Source: Kiloniella laminariae DSM 19542 (GTDB taxonomy: Bacteria; Pseudomonadota; Alphaproteobacteria; Kiloniellales; Kiloniellaceae). From it: a stretch of 64,000 nucleotides of DNA. Shown here in pieces: positions 26,886-36,043 of the stretch. Under the pieces are notes generated by a model that saw only the letters and a list, made by a program, of their open reading frames with translations, did not search any database and was not told the origin of the DNA. Location: assembly GCF_000374005.1 (NCBI RefSeq), contig NZ_KB893171.1, forward strand, positions 1 to 64,000, written 5' to 3'. How positions within the stretch are numbered: position 1 is the stretch's first letter; the number at the start of each line of letters is the position of its first letter. Made by a program: the position numbers and the translations under genes.

Positions 26886-27449
26886 ATGCGCCTATTTTCG
26901 GCGATTGCGTTACCCGAAGAAGCCCGTTTGAGTTTGATGGGCTTATGTCATGGATTGCCAGGACAGCGCTGGGTCGCCCCCGAAAACTTTCACATAACCC
27001 TGAGATTTTTTGGCGAGGTCAACGGAGCAGTTGCCCGGGATCTCGACGACGTTTTCAGCCGGATCCACTTCAGACCTTTTGAGGTACGCCTGAACGGGGT
27101 CGGGGCCTTTGGCAAGGAAGGAAAACCACGGATGCTCTGGGCTGGTGTGGAGAAAACGCCAGAGATATCAGATCTTAAACGCAAGATCGAACATGCGGCC
27201 CAATCGGTCGGGGTGAATCTGGAGCGTGAAAAATTCACGCCCCATGTCACACTTTGCCGGTTTAAGTCTGCACCCGGCCCGGCCTTTGGAAACTATCTGC
27301 AGGCAAACAGCCTCTTTTCCCATCCCCCTTTTGTTGCGGAATGTTTTGGCCTCTATTCAAGCCATCTTACGCCGTCGGGTGCCTGCTATTCTCTGGAAGC
27401 CGACTATCCAGAACCGTTTTTCTCATGGACCGAGACTCTCGATATATGA
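26886..27449 (+). CDS. thpR: RNA 2',3'-cyclic phosphodiesterase (2H family)
   Basis: A 187-residue 2H phosphoesterase that opens 2',3'-cyclic phosphate ends on RNA; older annotation calls it 2'-5' RNA ligase. The two H-x-T-x motifs are present: HITL at 36-39 and HVTL at 120-123. The N-terminus MRLFSAIALP is characteristic. The ATG at 26886 has a good AGGAGG about eight bases upstream. Its 3' end overlaps the convergent EamA gene by 83 bases. Confidence 0.93.
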   Translation: MRLFSAIALPEEARLSLMGLCHGLPGQRWVAPENFHITLRFFGEVNGAVARDLDDVFSRIHFRPFEVRLNGVGAFGKEGKPRMLWAGVEKTPEISDLKRKIEHAAQSVGVNLEREKFTPHVTLCRFKSAPGPAFGNYLQANSLFSHPPFVAECFGLYSSHLTPSGACYSLEADYPEPFFSWTETLDI

Positions 27450-28326
27450 GGTAGAGACCACTGGCGACGATGACTGCAGCACCAATCAGGACGTGGGCTT
27501 CAGGGATTTCGTTCCAGAAAAACCAGCCAAATAGCAGGCCCCACAGAAGAATCGTATATTCAAAGGGGGCGATGACCGCAGCAGGGGCAATACGATAGGC
27601 CTGACTGGTTAAAAAGTGTGCCGTTGTCGCAACAATCGCCATGACCAGAATCATCAGAAGGTCACTGTTATCAGGCCGGGTCCAGGCAAAAGCATCCCAT
27701 GGCAGCAACAGGGCGACAAGGGCGAGAATGACCGTGGTCAGGGTGCCCCAAAAGGTGATCCCTGCCGAGGTGCTGTGATGACGAAGCTGTCGGGTGATAA
27801 TCATCAGGACGGCATAGAAAAAAGCAGCAATCAATGGCAGGAATGCTGCCGGTTGGAAAGCATCGGTGCCGGGCTGGAAAATTACCAGAACCCCGCAGAA
27901 ACCGGTAAAAACCACGCCCCAGCGATGGGGGCCTACTTTTTCGCCAAGAAAAATCACGGAGAGAATGGTAATGAAGAGGGGACCAACGAAGGTAATGGCA
28001 AAGGCTTCAGCTAAAGGCATCAGGGGCAAGGCGGCATAGAAGCTTCCTGCGGTGACGATGATAAGAGCCGATCGGGCCAGCAGTAACCAGGGGCGATCAC
28101 AGCGCAAGGTTTGCCAACCACCGGATTTGATCACGAGAGCGACCGTCAGGGGCAGGCTGAAAGTGTTGCGGATCAGAATGATGCTGATCAGGCTATAGGA
28201 GGCGGTTAGCCACTTGGCAATGCCATCCATAACCGACATGCAGAAAACCATGACGATGGCCAGAATAATGCCAAGAAAAATTCTGTCTCCGCTGGTATTC
28301 ACCGCGCTTGTTAACTGCTTACTCAT
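27367..28326 (-). CDS. EamA/DMT-superfamily transporter
   Basis: A 319-residue inner membrane protein with ten expected helices in two EamA repeats (first ILAIVMVFCMSVMDG onward, second LPLIAAFFYAVLMI onward). It resembles the RhaT/RarD-like drug and metabolite exporter group; the substrate is unknown. The start chosen is 28326 (MSKQLTSAVN), which overlaps the upstream phosphatase stop by eight bases, suggesting an operon. A much longer upstream extension is merely the phosphatase gene in another frame. The last 83 bases run into thpR on the opposite strand. Confidence 0.9.
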   Translation of the reverse strand: MSKQLTSAVNTSGDRIFLGIILAIVMVFCMSVMDGIAKWLTASYSLISIILIRNTFSLPLTVALVIKSGGWQTLRCDRPWLLLARSALIIVTAGSFYAALPLMPLAEAFAITFVGPLFITILSVIFLGEKVGPHRWGVVFTGFCGVLVIFQPGTDAFQPAAFLPLIAAFFYAVLMIITRQLRHHSTSAGITFWGTLTTVILALVALLLPWDAFAWTRPDNSDLLMILVMAIVATTAHFLTSQAYRIAPAAVIAPFEYTILLWGLLFGWFFWNEIPEAHVLIGAAVIVASGLYLIYRESRSMRKTVLDSRLPENSRHPTA

Positions 28327-28801
28327 GGAACTGCTTCCCGATATGAAGGAGGAGGGCATCGACACCCTGTTCGATAACGTCCAGCATGGCTTCGTAGTCT
28401 GAGGCTCCACCGTAATAGGGATCTGCAACGTTCTTGTCCCTAATCTCGCTGTAATCAAGAAAGAGAGCGAGCTTGTGCCGGAGGTTTGCCGGGCAGATCT
28501 GTTGCAGAATTGCCAGGTGCCCCTCGTCCATTGCCAGGACGAGATCAAATGCTTCAAAATCCTGAACTGTTACTTTGCGGGCGCGGAGATCTGCATAGTC
28601 GTAACCTCGGTTTTTCGCGAGTTTCAGGCCAGTTTCTGTGGGGGGATCACCAAGATGATAATTGTGTGTCCCTGCTGAATCGGTTTTAACTTTCCGGGCC
28701 AAGCCTCTTTCCCTCAAGCGATGTCGCAGGATGCCCTCCCCGGCAGGGGAGCGGCAGATATTCCCGGTGCAGACAAAGAGCACGGAGTAGTCTTTCATCA
28801 T
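28319..28801 (-). CDS. Low-molecular-weight protein-tyrosine phosphatase
   Basis: A 160-residue phosphatase. The P-loop CTGNICRS is at 11-18, with nucleophile Cys11 and Arg17, and the general acid Asp127 lies in ADPYYG. The protein dephosphorylates tyrosine or related phosphoesters in the cytoplasm. In other bacteria such genes are linked with polysaccharide kinases, but none is nearby here. The start is one of two consecutive ATGs (28801 or 28798). It overlaps the downstream EamA gene, so the two are likely co-transcribed. Confidence 0.94.
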   Translation of the reverse strand: MMKDYSVLFVCTGNICRSPAGEGILRHRLRERGLARKVKTDSAGTHNYHLGDPPTETGLKLAKNRGYDYADLRARKVTVQDFEAFDLVLAMDEGHLAILQQICPANLRHKLALFLDYSEIRDKNVADPYYGGASDYEAMLDVIEQGVDALLLHIGKQFHE

Positions 28802-29140
28802 TTGTTCTCTTCATTCTGTAGAGCAGAAAAGGCCTCTGCAGGACATGCTCTGGTATTGAACAGCAGGTTTTGTCGATTCAGGGGGGCAACCAGAAGACGT
28901 GCGGCTTGATTGCACAGTGGAACAGAAGGATAAATCTGGCAAGCGCAGAAGGTTATTTGTTTAATCCGGAGGCAATGATTTGCAATGTCCTTTTGATTGC
29001 AGGACTTTTGGCTAAAGCCTTGAAAGTTGACAAAAGGTGCTGGAAACGCAACGCTATAGAGGCGACGCTAATACAACCACTGAGAAACAGGGTGAGATTT
29101 TCCGATCAAGGCGCCGCGTTCTAAACAGGGAGTCTATAAA
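28802..29140. other. Divergent intergenic region upstream of the peptide transporter operon
   Basis: About 340 bases without a convincing gene. A short open frame from TTG 28870 lacks start signals. The region should hold promoters in both directions; the best candidate is noted separately. No repeats or riboswitch-like folds were recognised by eye. Confidence 0.5.
29027..29058 (+). promoter_or_regulatory. Candidate promoter of the peptide transporter operon
   Basis: TTGACA at 29027-29032 and GCTATA at 29053-29058 with a 20-base spacer. The -35 is perfect, but the spacer is longer than ideal, so this is a weak prediction. Confidence 0.25.
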
Positions 29141-30748
29141 GTGAAAATACAAAACTGGTTGAAAGGCCTGGTGCTCGCCACGGCCATTTCCGTCCCCGCT
29201 TTGTCTGTGCCGCCGAGCTTTGCAGCAACGCCGGACGATATTCTGGTTGTTGCCAATCGAATTGACGATATTATTTCGCTCGATCCACAGGAAATGTTTG
29301 AATTTGCCGGGACGGACTATGCGAATAACGTCTATGATTCACTGGTCAGCTTTGATCCGAAAGATCTGTCCAAAGGCTATGAGCCCAGCCTCGCTGAAAG
29401 CTGGACCATCAGTGAAGATGGCAAGACTTTTACTTTCACCATCCGCGAAGGGGTAACGTTCCACTCCGGTAATGAGTTGACCGCGCATGACGCAGAGTTC
29501 TCGCTCAGGCGTGCAGTGGGGCTGAACAAGACACCATCCTTTATCCTGACCCAGTTCGGTTTTACCCCGGAAAATATGGACAGCACCATTAAAGCGACGG
29601 ATGACAGGACGCTGGTGGTTGTAACCGATAAAAAATATGCACCTTCTTTTGTCCTGAACTGTTTTACCAGCGCCATTTCCTACATTGTTGATTCAAAGGA
29701 AGTAAAGTCACATGAAAAAGATGGAGACTGGGGCAATGAATGGCTACGGACCAATTCTGCCGGTTCCGGTGCTTATTCACTTGTAAGCTGGAAGCCGAAT
29801 GAGTCCTATACTTTGAACGCGAATGCCGACTATTGGCGGGCCAAACCTGCGATGAAACGCGTGATCGTACGCCATATTCAGGAATCAGCGACACAGCGGC
29901 TGCTGTTGGAAAAAGGCGATGTTGATGTTGCCCGGAATCTGTCACCAGAAGACGTTGCCGGGATTGCCGAGAATTCTGATCTGGCTGTGGATGAAGATCT
30001 GCGGGGCCGGATCATGTATATTTCCTTGAACCAGAAAGATCCGATCCTCTCGAAACCACAAGTCATTGAAGCTCTGAAATATCTGGTTGATTATAAAGGC
30101 ATGGAAGGTGCTTTTTTGAAAGGCCAGTGGAAAGTTCACCAGGCTTTCTTGCCCTTGACCTATATGGGCGAGCTGAAAGATCAGCCTTTCAGCTTTGATG
30201 TTGATAAAGCAAAAGGACTCCTGACCGAAGCAGGATATCCGGATGGTTTCGATGTGGAAATCATTGTGCGTGATGCGCAAGAGCGGGTCGAGATTGCGCA
30301 GTCACTGCAAAACACCTTTGCCCAGGCAGGGATCAACGTTTCCCTTAGTCAGGGAACTGGGAAGCAGATCCTTGGCAAATACCGGGCCCGGGACTTCCAG
30401 ATTTATCTTGGTGCCTGGGGGCCGGATTATCCAGATCCTCATACCAATGCCGATACCTTTGCCTCTAACCCTGACAATGCGGATGAAGCGCAGCATCTTG
30501 GTAAGCTGGCCTGGCGTAATGCCTGGGCTATTCCTGAGCTGACAGCCATGACCGAAGCGGCGGTTCAGGAAACGGATAACGCCAAGCGGGCCCAGATGTA
30601 TGTGGATATCCAGAAGGAGCATCAGAAAGTCTCTCCTTTTGTCGAGATGTTCCAGAAGAACGAACAGACAGGCCGTCGGGCAAATGTCAGCGGCTTTGTT
30701 ACTGGTTCTGCTGTGACAGCTGTCTATTACTGGACAGTGACCAAGTAG
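29141..30748 (+). CDS. Peptide ABC transporter substrate-binding protein (SBP_bac_5)
   Basis: A 535-residue periplasmic receptor for di- or oligopeptides. A signal peptide (LVLATAISVPALSVPPSFAA) ends near residue 29. The family pattern follows: LDPQEMFEFAG, SLAESWTISEDGKTFTFTIR, FHSGNELTAHDAEFSLRR. The GTG start at 29141 has GGGAG eight bases upstream. It is the first gene of a compact set: two permeases, two ATPases, an M19 dipeptidase and a VOC protein. The ligand could be peptides or a peptide-like compound. Confidence 0.93.
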   Translation: MKIQNWLKGLVLATAISVPALSVPPSFAATPDDILVVANRIDDIISLDPQEMFEFAGTDYANNVYDSLVSFDPKDLSKGYEPSLAESWTISEDGKTFTFTIREGVTFHSGNELTAHDAEFSLRRAVGLNKTPSFILTQFGFTPENMDSTIKATDDRTLVVVTDKKYAPSFVLNCFTSAISYIVDSKEVKSHEKDGDWGNEWLRTNSAGSGAYSLVSWKPNESYTLNANADYWRAKPAMKRVIVRHIQESATQRLLLEKGDVDVARNLSPEDVAGIAENSDLAVDEDLRGRIMYISLNQKDPILSKPQVIEALKYLVDYKGMEGAFLKGQWKVHQAFLPLTYMGELKDQPFSFDVDKAKGLLTEAGYPDGFDVEIIVRDAQERVEIAQSLQNTFAQAGINVSLSQGTGKQILGKYRARDFQIYLGAWGPDYPDPHTNADTFASNPDNADEAQHLGKLAWRNAWAIPELTAMTEAAVQETDNAKRAQMYVDIQKEHQKVSPFVEMFQKNEQTGRRANVSGFVTGSAVTAVYYWTVTK

Positions 30749-30754
30749 AGCAGC

Positions 30755-31822
30755 ATGAGCAACGCCGCTGGTACAGCGACGCAGAAGCGGCGAGGAGCTT
30801 CCTCGCCGCTTCTAAAGCGTCTTCGCAGACTGACAACAGTCCTCTTTTCAATTATTGCGACACTTGTCGGGCTCTTGTTTATCACTTTCCTGATTGGTCG
30901 GGTGATGCCGATTGATCCAGTTCTCGCGATTGTTGGGGAGCGGGCTTCAAAAGAGGTTTACGACGCGGCTTATCTCTCGCTGGGACTGGACAAACCGCTT
31001 GTTGTTCAGTTCGGTGTTTTTCTGCAGCAGGTCTTTACGGGCGACTTCGGGATCTCAAGACTCACGGCTCGCCCGGTTTCTGATGATATTATCCGGGTTT
31101 TTCCAGCCACACTCGAGCTGGCCTCCGTTGCAACTGTTTTTGGGGTGCTTTTGGGCGTGCCAATGGGAGTAATCGCGGCAGTACATCAGGGGAAATGGCA
31201 GGATCAGCTGATTCGCCTTTTTGGTCTTTTTGGCTATTCCATGCCGATTTTCTGGCTTGGTTTGATGGGGCTGCTGATTTTTTACGGTATTCTGGGCTGG
31301 GTTGGCGGACCGGGTCGGCTAGATGTTTTCTATGATGACCTTGTGCCCGTGATTACCGGTATGATTCTGGTCGATAGCCTGATCGCCGGAGAAATTGATA
31401 TTTTCTGGAATGCGGTATCGCATATCATTCTGCCAGCCTCGCTGCTGGGGTATTATTCCCTGGCCTATATCAGCCGGATGACCCGCTCTTTCATGCTGGA
31501 ACAGCTCACTCAAGAGTATATCATCACGGCACGGGTCAAAGGCCTGTCCGAACATGCCGTGATCTGGCGGCATGCTTTGGGTAATGTGATGATTCCCCTG
31601 ATTACTGTAATTGCGCTTTCCTATGCCAATCTGCTGGAAGGATCCGTCCTGACTGAAGTGATTTTTGCCTGGCCGGGGCTGGGGCAGTATCTGACCACAG
31701 CGTTACTTTCTGCAGATATGAATGCTGTGATGGGCGGGACTGTTGTCGTGGGGCTGATCTTTATCGGCCTGAATCTTTTCTCTGATTTCCTGTACAAGAT
31801 TGTGGATCCGAGGGCCCGATGA
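30755..31822 (+). CDS. Peptide ABC transporter permease, DppB-like
   Basis: A 355-residue inner membrane subunit. The N-terminal membrane anchor (TTVLFSIIATLVGLLFITFLIG) and the BPD_transp_1 domain are present, with the EAA-loop-like YIITARVKGLSEHAVIWRHAL. It pairs with the following permease to form the channel. It begins six bases after the binding protein stop and its stop overlaps the next start (ATGA). Confidence 0.92.
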   Translation: MSNAAGTATQKRRGASSPLLKRLRRLTTVLFSIIATLVGLLFITFLIGRVMPIDPVLAIVGERASKEVYDAAYLSLGLDKPLVVQFGVFLQQVFTGDFGISRLTARPVSDDIIRVFPATLELASVATVFGVLLGVPMGVIAAVHQGKWQDQLIRLFGLFGYSMPIFWLGLMGLLIFYGILGWVGGPGRLDVFYDDLVPVITGMILVDSLIAGEIDIFWNAVSHIILPASLLGYYSLAYISRMTRSFMLEQLTQEYIITARVKGLSEHAVIWRHALGNVMIPLITVIALSYANLLEGSVLTEVIFAWPGLGQYLTTALLSADMNAVMGGTVVVGLIFIGLNLFSDFLYKIVDPRAR

Positions 31823-32763
31823 CTGAAAGTACTAATAACAGCCCTTCTGTCACTGATTCCTCCAATCTGAGAGCCTGGTTGACAACCGAAACCCCTCGAT
31901 CAAGGTTCCAGGCAAAGATGACCCAGCTTTATAGCGGTTGGCAGAGCCTGCGTTCCAATCCCTTGGCTTTGGTTGGTTTTCTGATTCTGGTGATCCTGAT
32001 ACTGGTTGCTGTTTTTGCCCCCTTCCTCGCGACCCATGGCCCGAGTGAACAAAACCTGGCCATGCGACTGGCCCCTCCGGGAAGCGACGGGTATCTGCTG
32101 GGCAGTGACGAGTTTGGCCGGGATATCTGGAGCAGGATTATCTTTGGCTCCCGCATCACGCTGATGATCGTTGTCCTGGTTGCCTGTACCGCTCCGGTAT
32201 TTGGATTGCTGGTCGGGACGGTTGCCGGGTACCTCGGGGGCTGGCCGGATATGGTTTTAATGCGCATTACTGATATCTTTCTGGCTTTTCCCAGACTGGT
32301 GCTCGCGCTTGCCTTTGTTGCGGCCCTGGGTGCCGGGATTGAGAATGCCATTCTCGCCATTTCCCTGACAGCCTGGCCCCCTTATGCCCGTATCGCCCGG
32401 GCGGAGACTCTGACAATTCGTAATGCAGACTATATCAGTGCGATTCAGTTACAGGGGGCGGGCAGTCTCAGGATTATCACCGGTCATATCTGGCCGATGT
32501 GTATGTCCTCGATTATCGTCCGTGTAACACTGGACATGGCTGGAATTATCCTGACAGCTGCCGGTCTTGGTTTTCTGGGACTTGGGGCGCAACCGCCGAT
32601 GCCGGAATGGGGCGCAATGATTTCTGCAGGACGGAAATTTCTGCTGGATCACTGGTGGGTGGCGACCATGCCGGGCCTGGCAATCTTTATTGTCTCTCTC
32701 GGCTTTAATCTTCTGGGTGATGGTCTGCGCGATATTCTTGATCCAAAAGGGGAGCAGTCATGA
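31819..32763 (+). CDS. Peptide ABC transporter permease, DppC-like
   Basis: A 314-residue permease with a hydrophobic N-terminal helix (ALVGFLILVILILVAVFAPF), the DppC signature LLGSDEFGRDIWSRIIFGSR, and the EAA-type loop RIARAETLTIRNADYI. It overlaps both neighbours by four bases (ATGA), so the operon is tightly coupled. Confidence 0.93.
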   Translation: MTESTNNSPSVTDSSNLRAWLTTETPRSRFQAKMTQLYSGWQSLRSNPLALVGFLILVILILVAVFAPFLATHGPSEQNLAMRLAPPGSDGYLLGSDEFGRDIWSRIIFGSRITLMIVVLVACTAPVFGLLVGTVAGYLGGWPDMVLMRITDIFLAFPRLVLALAFVAALGAGIENAILAISLTAWPPYARIARAETLTIRNADYISAIQLQGAGSLRIITGHIWPMCMSSIIVRVTLDMAGIILTAAGLGFLGLGAQPPMPEWGAMISAGRKFLLDHWWVATMPGLAIFIVSLGFNLLGDGLRDILDPKGEQS

Positions 32764-33620
32764 GCAAGCCTCTTCTGGAAATCGAGGATCTCTGGGTCCG
32801 TTTTCAAACAAAAAGGAAAGTGGTTGAAGCTGTCCGGGGTATTTCCTTCTCTGTCGGGCGGGAACGAATTGGTATTGTTGGTGAGTCAGGTTCCGGCAAG
32901 TCAATGACCGGCCGAGCAATTCTGCGACTGATCAGAGAACCCGGAAAGGTGAAAGCCGGAAAGATCCTGTTTGATGGTATTGATCTTCAATCCTTGAGTG
33001 AAAAGGAAATGCGCGGGATTCGTGGCCACCGTATTTCGCTGGTGATGCAGGACCCCAAATTTTCACTTAATCCGGTGATGAAAGTCGGGCAGCAGATTGC
33101 CGAGGCCTACCGTGTACACAATAAATCTTCGAAAGCAGAGGCAAAAAAGCGGGCACTGAAGATGCTTGAGGCGGTTCAGATCCGTAATCCTGAACGGGTT
33201 TACGACAGTTACCCCCATGAAGTGTCGGGCGGGATGGGTCAGCGTATCATGATTGCCATGATGCTGATTCCCGAACCGGATCTTCTGATCGCTGACGAGC
33301 CGACCTCGGCGCTGGACGTGACCGTCCAGATGCGGGTGTTGCAGATCATGGATAAACTGGTGCGCGACAGGGGCATGGGACTGATTTTCATCAGCCATGA
33401 TCTCAACCTGGTTTCGTCATTCTGCGATCGGGTGATTATCATGTATGGCGGCAAAATTGTTGAGACCTGCAGGGCAGATGAACTGCAGCAGGCAAAACAC
33501 CCCTATACCCGCGGCTTGCTTGCGGCTTTGCCTCATATTCACTCACCTTGTGAGCGCCTGTCGGTGCTGGAACGCGATCCCCGGTGGCAGGAGGAGCCAA
33601 GTGTTGATGCATTCATCTGA
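32760..33620 (+). CDS. Peptide ABC transporter ATP-binding protein, DppD-like
   Basis: A 286-residue ATPase. Walker A is GESGSGKS (41-48), Walker B LLIADEPTSALDV, and the switch is FISHDLN. The signature reads VSGGMGQR, where most DppD proteins have arginine in place of the glycine after Met. The C-terminal oligopeptide-transporter extension (HPYTRGLLAALPHI) is present. It works as a heterodimer with the next gene. Confidence 0.92.
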   Translation: MSKPLLEIEDLWVRFQTKRKVVEAVRGISFSVGRERIGIVGESGSGKSMTGRAILRLIREPGKVKAGKILFDGIDLQSLSEKEMRGIRGHRISLVMQDPKFSLNPVMKVGQQIAEAYRVHNKSSKAEAKKRALKMLEAVQIRNPERVYDSYPHEVSGGMGQRIMIAMMLIPEPDLLIADEPTSALDVTVQMRVLQIMDKLVRDRGMGLIFISHDLNLVSSFCDRVIIMYGGKIVETCRADELQQAKHPYTRGLLAALPHIHSPCERLSVLERDPRWQEEPSVDAFI

Positions 33621-34398
33621 GGTCGCACAACAACTAAAAGCTGATGCGACACTTGAAATCAGCAACCTTGATGTCTTTTTTGGTCAGGGGATGGAGCGGT
33701 TGCAGGCGGTAAAGGATGTCAGTTTTTCCGTAGCAAAGGGTGGTTCATTTGGCCTGGTCGGGGAATCAGGATCGGGAAAATCCACTGTTTTGCGCACAAT
33801 AAGCGGATTGGTTGGGGACTGGAAAGGTACAATCAATATCAATGGAAAATCGATGGATTACCGCCGGGACAGGGCTTTTTACAAAACGATCCAGATGGTG
33901 TTCCAGGATCCTTACGCCTCTCTGCACCCCAGACATACAATTGATCGTACCCTGAGTGAACCTCTGATTTTGCATGGGGTGGGGGATCGGGATGATCGGG
34001 TTGATCAGGCCCTGCTTGATGTTGGCCTGGGAACCGCTTTCCGTTTTCGTTACCCGCATCAGCTGTCTGGTGGCCAACGACAACGTGTAGCAATTGCCCG
34101 TGCTCTTATGCTTGAGCCCGAGATTATGCTTTTGGACGAACCGACTTCGGCGCTGGATGTGTCGGTGCAGGCAGAGATCCTGAATTTGCTGGCAGACCTT
34201 CGACAAAATAAAAATCTGACATATCTACTGGTTACACATAATCTCGCGGTTGTTGCACACATGTGTGAGGATATTGCTGTGATGAACCGGGGGGAAATTG
34301 TCGAGGTGATGAGCGTCGAGACCATGCGTAAGGCTGAACCGCAGCATCCCTATACCCGGGAATTGCTGTTGGCCAGTGAGGGGTATGTTCCGGAGTAA
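33601..34398 (+). CDS. Peptide ABC transporter ATP-binding protein, DppF-like
   Basis: A 265-residue ATPase with Walker A GESGSGKS, signature LSGGQRQR, Walker B IMLLDEPTSALDV and switch LVTHNLA. The C-terminal HPYTRELLLAS is characteristic. The GTG at 33601 is chosen because AGGAGG ends about six bases upstream; ATG at 33607 is an alternative. The gene overlaps the end of the DppD-like gene by 20 bases. It completes a full peptide importer. Confidence 0.9.
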   Translation: MLMHSSEVAQQLKADATLEISNLDVFFGQGMERLQAVKDVSFSVAKGGSFGLVGESGSGKSTVLRTISGLVGDWKGTININGKSMDYRRDRAFYKTIQMVFQDPYASLHPRHTIDRTLSEPLILHGVGDRDDRVDQALLDVGLGTAFRFRYPHQLSGGQRQRVAIARALMLEPEIMLLDEPTSALDVSVQAEILNLLADLRQNKNLTYLLVTHNLAVVAHMCEDIAVMNRGEIVEVMSVETMRKAEPQHPYTRELLLASEGYVPE

Positions 34399-34470
34399 AA
34401 CCAGCTGGTTACGACAGGATATATCGAGCATCTAATTTTTTTCGAAAAGCATGAATAACAGGATTTTCCC

Positions 34471-35523
34471 ATGTCTCAGGCCCCGATCCCCGTCTTTGAT
34501 GGACACAATGATACCTTGTTGCGTTTCGTTCTGAATGCAGGAACAGAAAAAGAGCAATCCTTCTTTCATGAAAGTGGTAAGGGACACATTGACTTGCCCC
34601 GATCAAGAAAAGGAGGTTTCTCCGGTGGCCTTTTTGCCATGTTCACGCCGTCCAAATTCAATGCTGCCGGTGTCTCTTTCAATCCGGATGATCCCGAGAA
34701 CTTTAAACCTGTTGAGCAAAGCTTTGCCTTGAATTTTACCAACAGAATGTTTGCCATGGCCTGTCATCTGGAGCGGGAAAGCAAAGGCGAAGTTGTTATT
34801 GCCCGCTCTGCTCGCGAAATACGGTCTGCGCAGGCGGCGGGGCGACTCGCCATGGTCATGCATATTGAAGGCGCAGAAGCGATCGATGCGGATTTCGATG
34901 CGCTGGAAGTGCTCTATGCTGCGGGGTTACGCTCGATTGGGCCTGTGTGGAGCCGCAAAAATATCTTTGCTGATGGTGTGCCGATGGCTTTCCCCAGCTC
35001 GCCGGATACGGGAAGTGGCTTGACAGATGTTGGACGGGAATTGGTGCGCAACTGTAATGACATGGGCGTTATGATTGATCTGTCTCACATCACGGAAAAA
35101 GGCTTCTGGGATGTTGCCAAAATCTCGACCCGGCCGTTGGTTGCGTCTCACTCTAACGTCCACACGCTTTGTCCTTCGGCAAGAAACCTTACGGACAAAC
35201 AGCTGGATGCTGTGCGTGAGAGCAAGGGGCTGGTCGGGGTGAACTTTCATGCGGCTTTCCTGCGTAACGACGGTGAACCTATTGCTGACACGCCGCTGGA
35301 ACAAATCGTGCGTCATACGGCTTATCTGATTGATAAATTGGGAGAAGATGGAGTTGCCCTGGGCTCCGATTTTGACGGCTGTCTTGTTCCCGATGAGCTT
35401 GGTGATGTTGCCGGCCTTCCCAAGTTGTTTGATAAATTCCGCCAGGCCGGGTTTGGGGAGACTGTGATTCGTAAAATTGCATCGGAAAACTGGCTTGGTC
35501 TGCTGGAGAGAACAGGCATATGA
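34471..35523 (+). CDS. Membrane dipeptidase (peptidase family M19)
   Basis: A 350-residue zinc dipeptidase of the renal dipeptidase family. Metal ligands are visible: H12 and D14 in FDGHNDTL, Glu in MHIEGAEAI, His in DLSHIT, His in ASHSNVH, and LGSDFDG further on. Family members cleave L-L and L-D dipeptides. It follows the transporter by 72 bases and overlaps the VOC gene, so imported dipeptides are probably split here. It lacks a clear signal peptide, which suggests cytoplasmic action. Confidence 0.93.
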   Translation: MSQAPIPVFDGHNDTLLRFVLNAGTEKEQSFFHESGKGHIDLPRSRKGGFSGGLFAMFTPSKFNAAGVSFNPDDPENFKPVEQSFALNFTNRMFAMACHLERESKGEVVIARSAREIRSAQAAGRLAMVMHIEGAEAIDADFDALEVLYAAGLRSIGPVWSRKNIFADGVPMAFPSSPDTGSGLTDVGRELVRNCNDMGVMIDLSHITEKGFWDVAKISTRPLVASHSNVHTLCPSARNLTDKQLDAVRESKGLVGVNFHAAFLRNDGEPIADTPLEQIVRHTAYLIDKLGEDGVALGSDFDGCLVPDELGDVAGLPKLFDKFRQAGFGETVIRKIASENWLGLLERTGI

Positions 35524-35909
35524 CTGAAGGTGCCAGCAGAAAGATTGACTGGCTGGGACTGGATCATGTGCAGCTGGCAATCCCGCCAGGGAGTGAAGAT
35601 CTTTGCCGCAGTTATTATGGCGGGCTTCTTGGTTGGGAGGAGCTGGAGAAACCAGCGGTTTTGGCGCAGCGCGGCGGTTTATGGTTTCAGGCGACGGGTT
35701 TTCAGCTTCACCTTGGCGTGGAGCTGGAATTTGCCCCGGCCAAAAAAGCACATACCGGCTTTTTGATTGCGCCGGTGGTTGTTCTGGCCGGATTGCTTGA
35801 GACGGCTGGCTATCCCGTGAAATGGGATCGGGATTTGCCGGGTTACAAAAGGTTCTATTCTGTGGATGCAGTGGGCAACAGGCTGGAGTTCATGCAACGT
35901 CTTGCCTAA
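35520..35909 (+). CDS. VOC-family (glyoxalase-like) protein
   Basis: A 129-residue vicinal oxygen chelate domain. The first beta-alpha module begins GLDHVQLAIPPGSEDLCRSYY, a second module ends NRLEFMQRL with the terminal glutamate typical of metal ligands. The enzyme reaction cannot be told from sequence. Its ATG overlaps the M19 stop (ATGA), so it belongs to the peptide operon. Confidence 0.85.
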   Translation: MTEGASRKIDWLGLDHVQLAIPPGSEDLCRSYYGGLLGWEELEKPAVLAQRGGLWFQATGFQLHLGVELEFAPAKKAHTGFLIAPVVVLAGLLETAGYPVKWDRDLPGYKRFYSVDAVGNRLEFMQRLA

Positions 35910-36043
35910 CCTCACTGAAAAATCCTGTCCTATCAGGGCTTTTCCTTCACAGATCCTTGATTTGTTCTCTTGCCATTCATTCTTCAGGATATCGGTCAAA
36001 ATTCTGGTGAATGAGAAAATAGACGGGACGGAAAGAAGGGATA

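Noticed and set aside
28870-29124. An 84-residue open frame upstream of the peptide transporter
   Set aside because: TTG start without a ribosome-binding site, no recognisable domain, and it occupies the expected promoter region.
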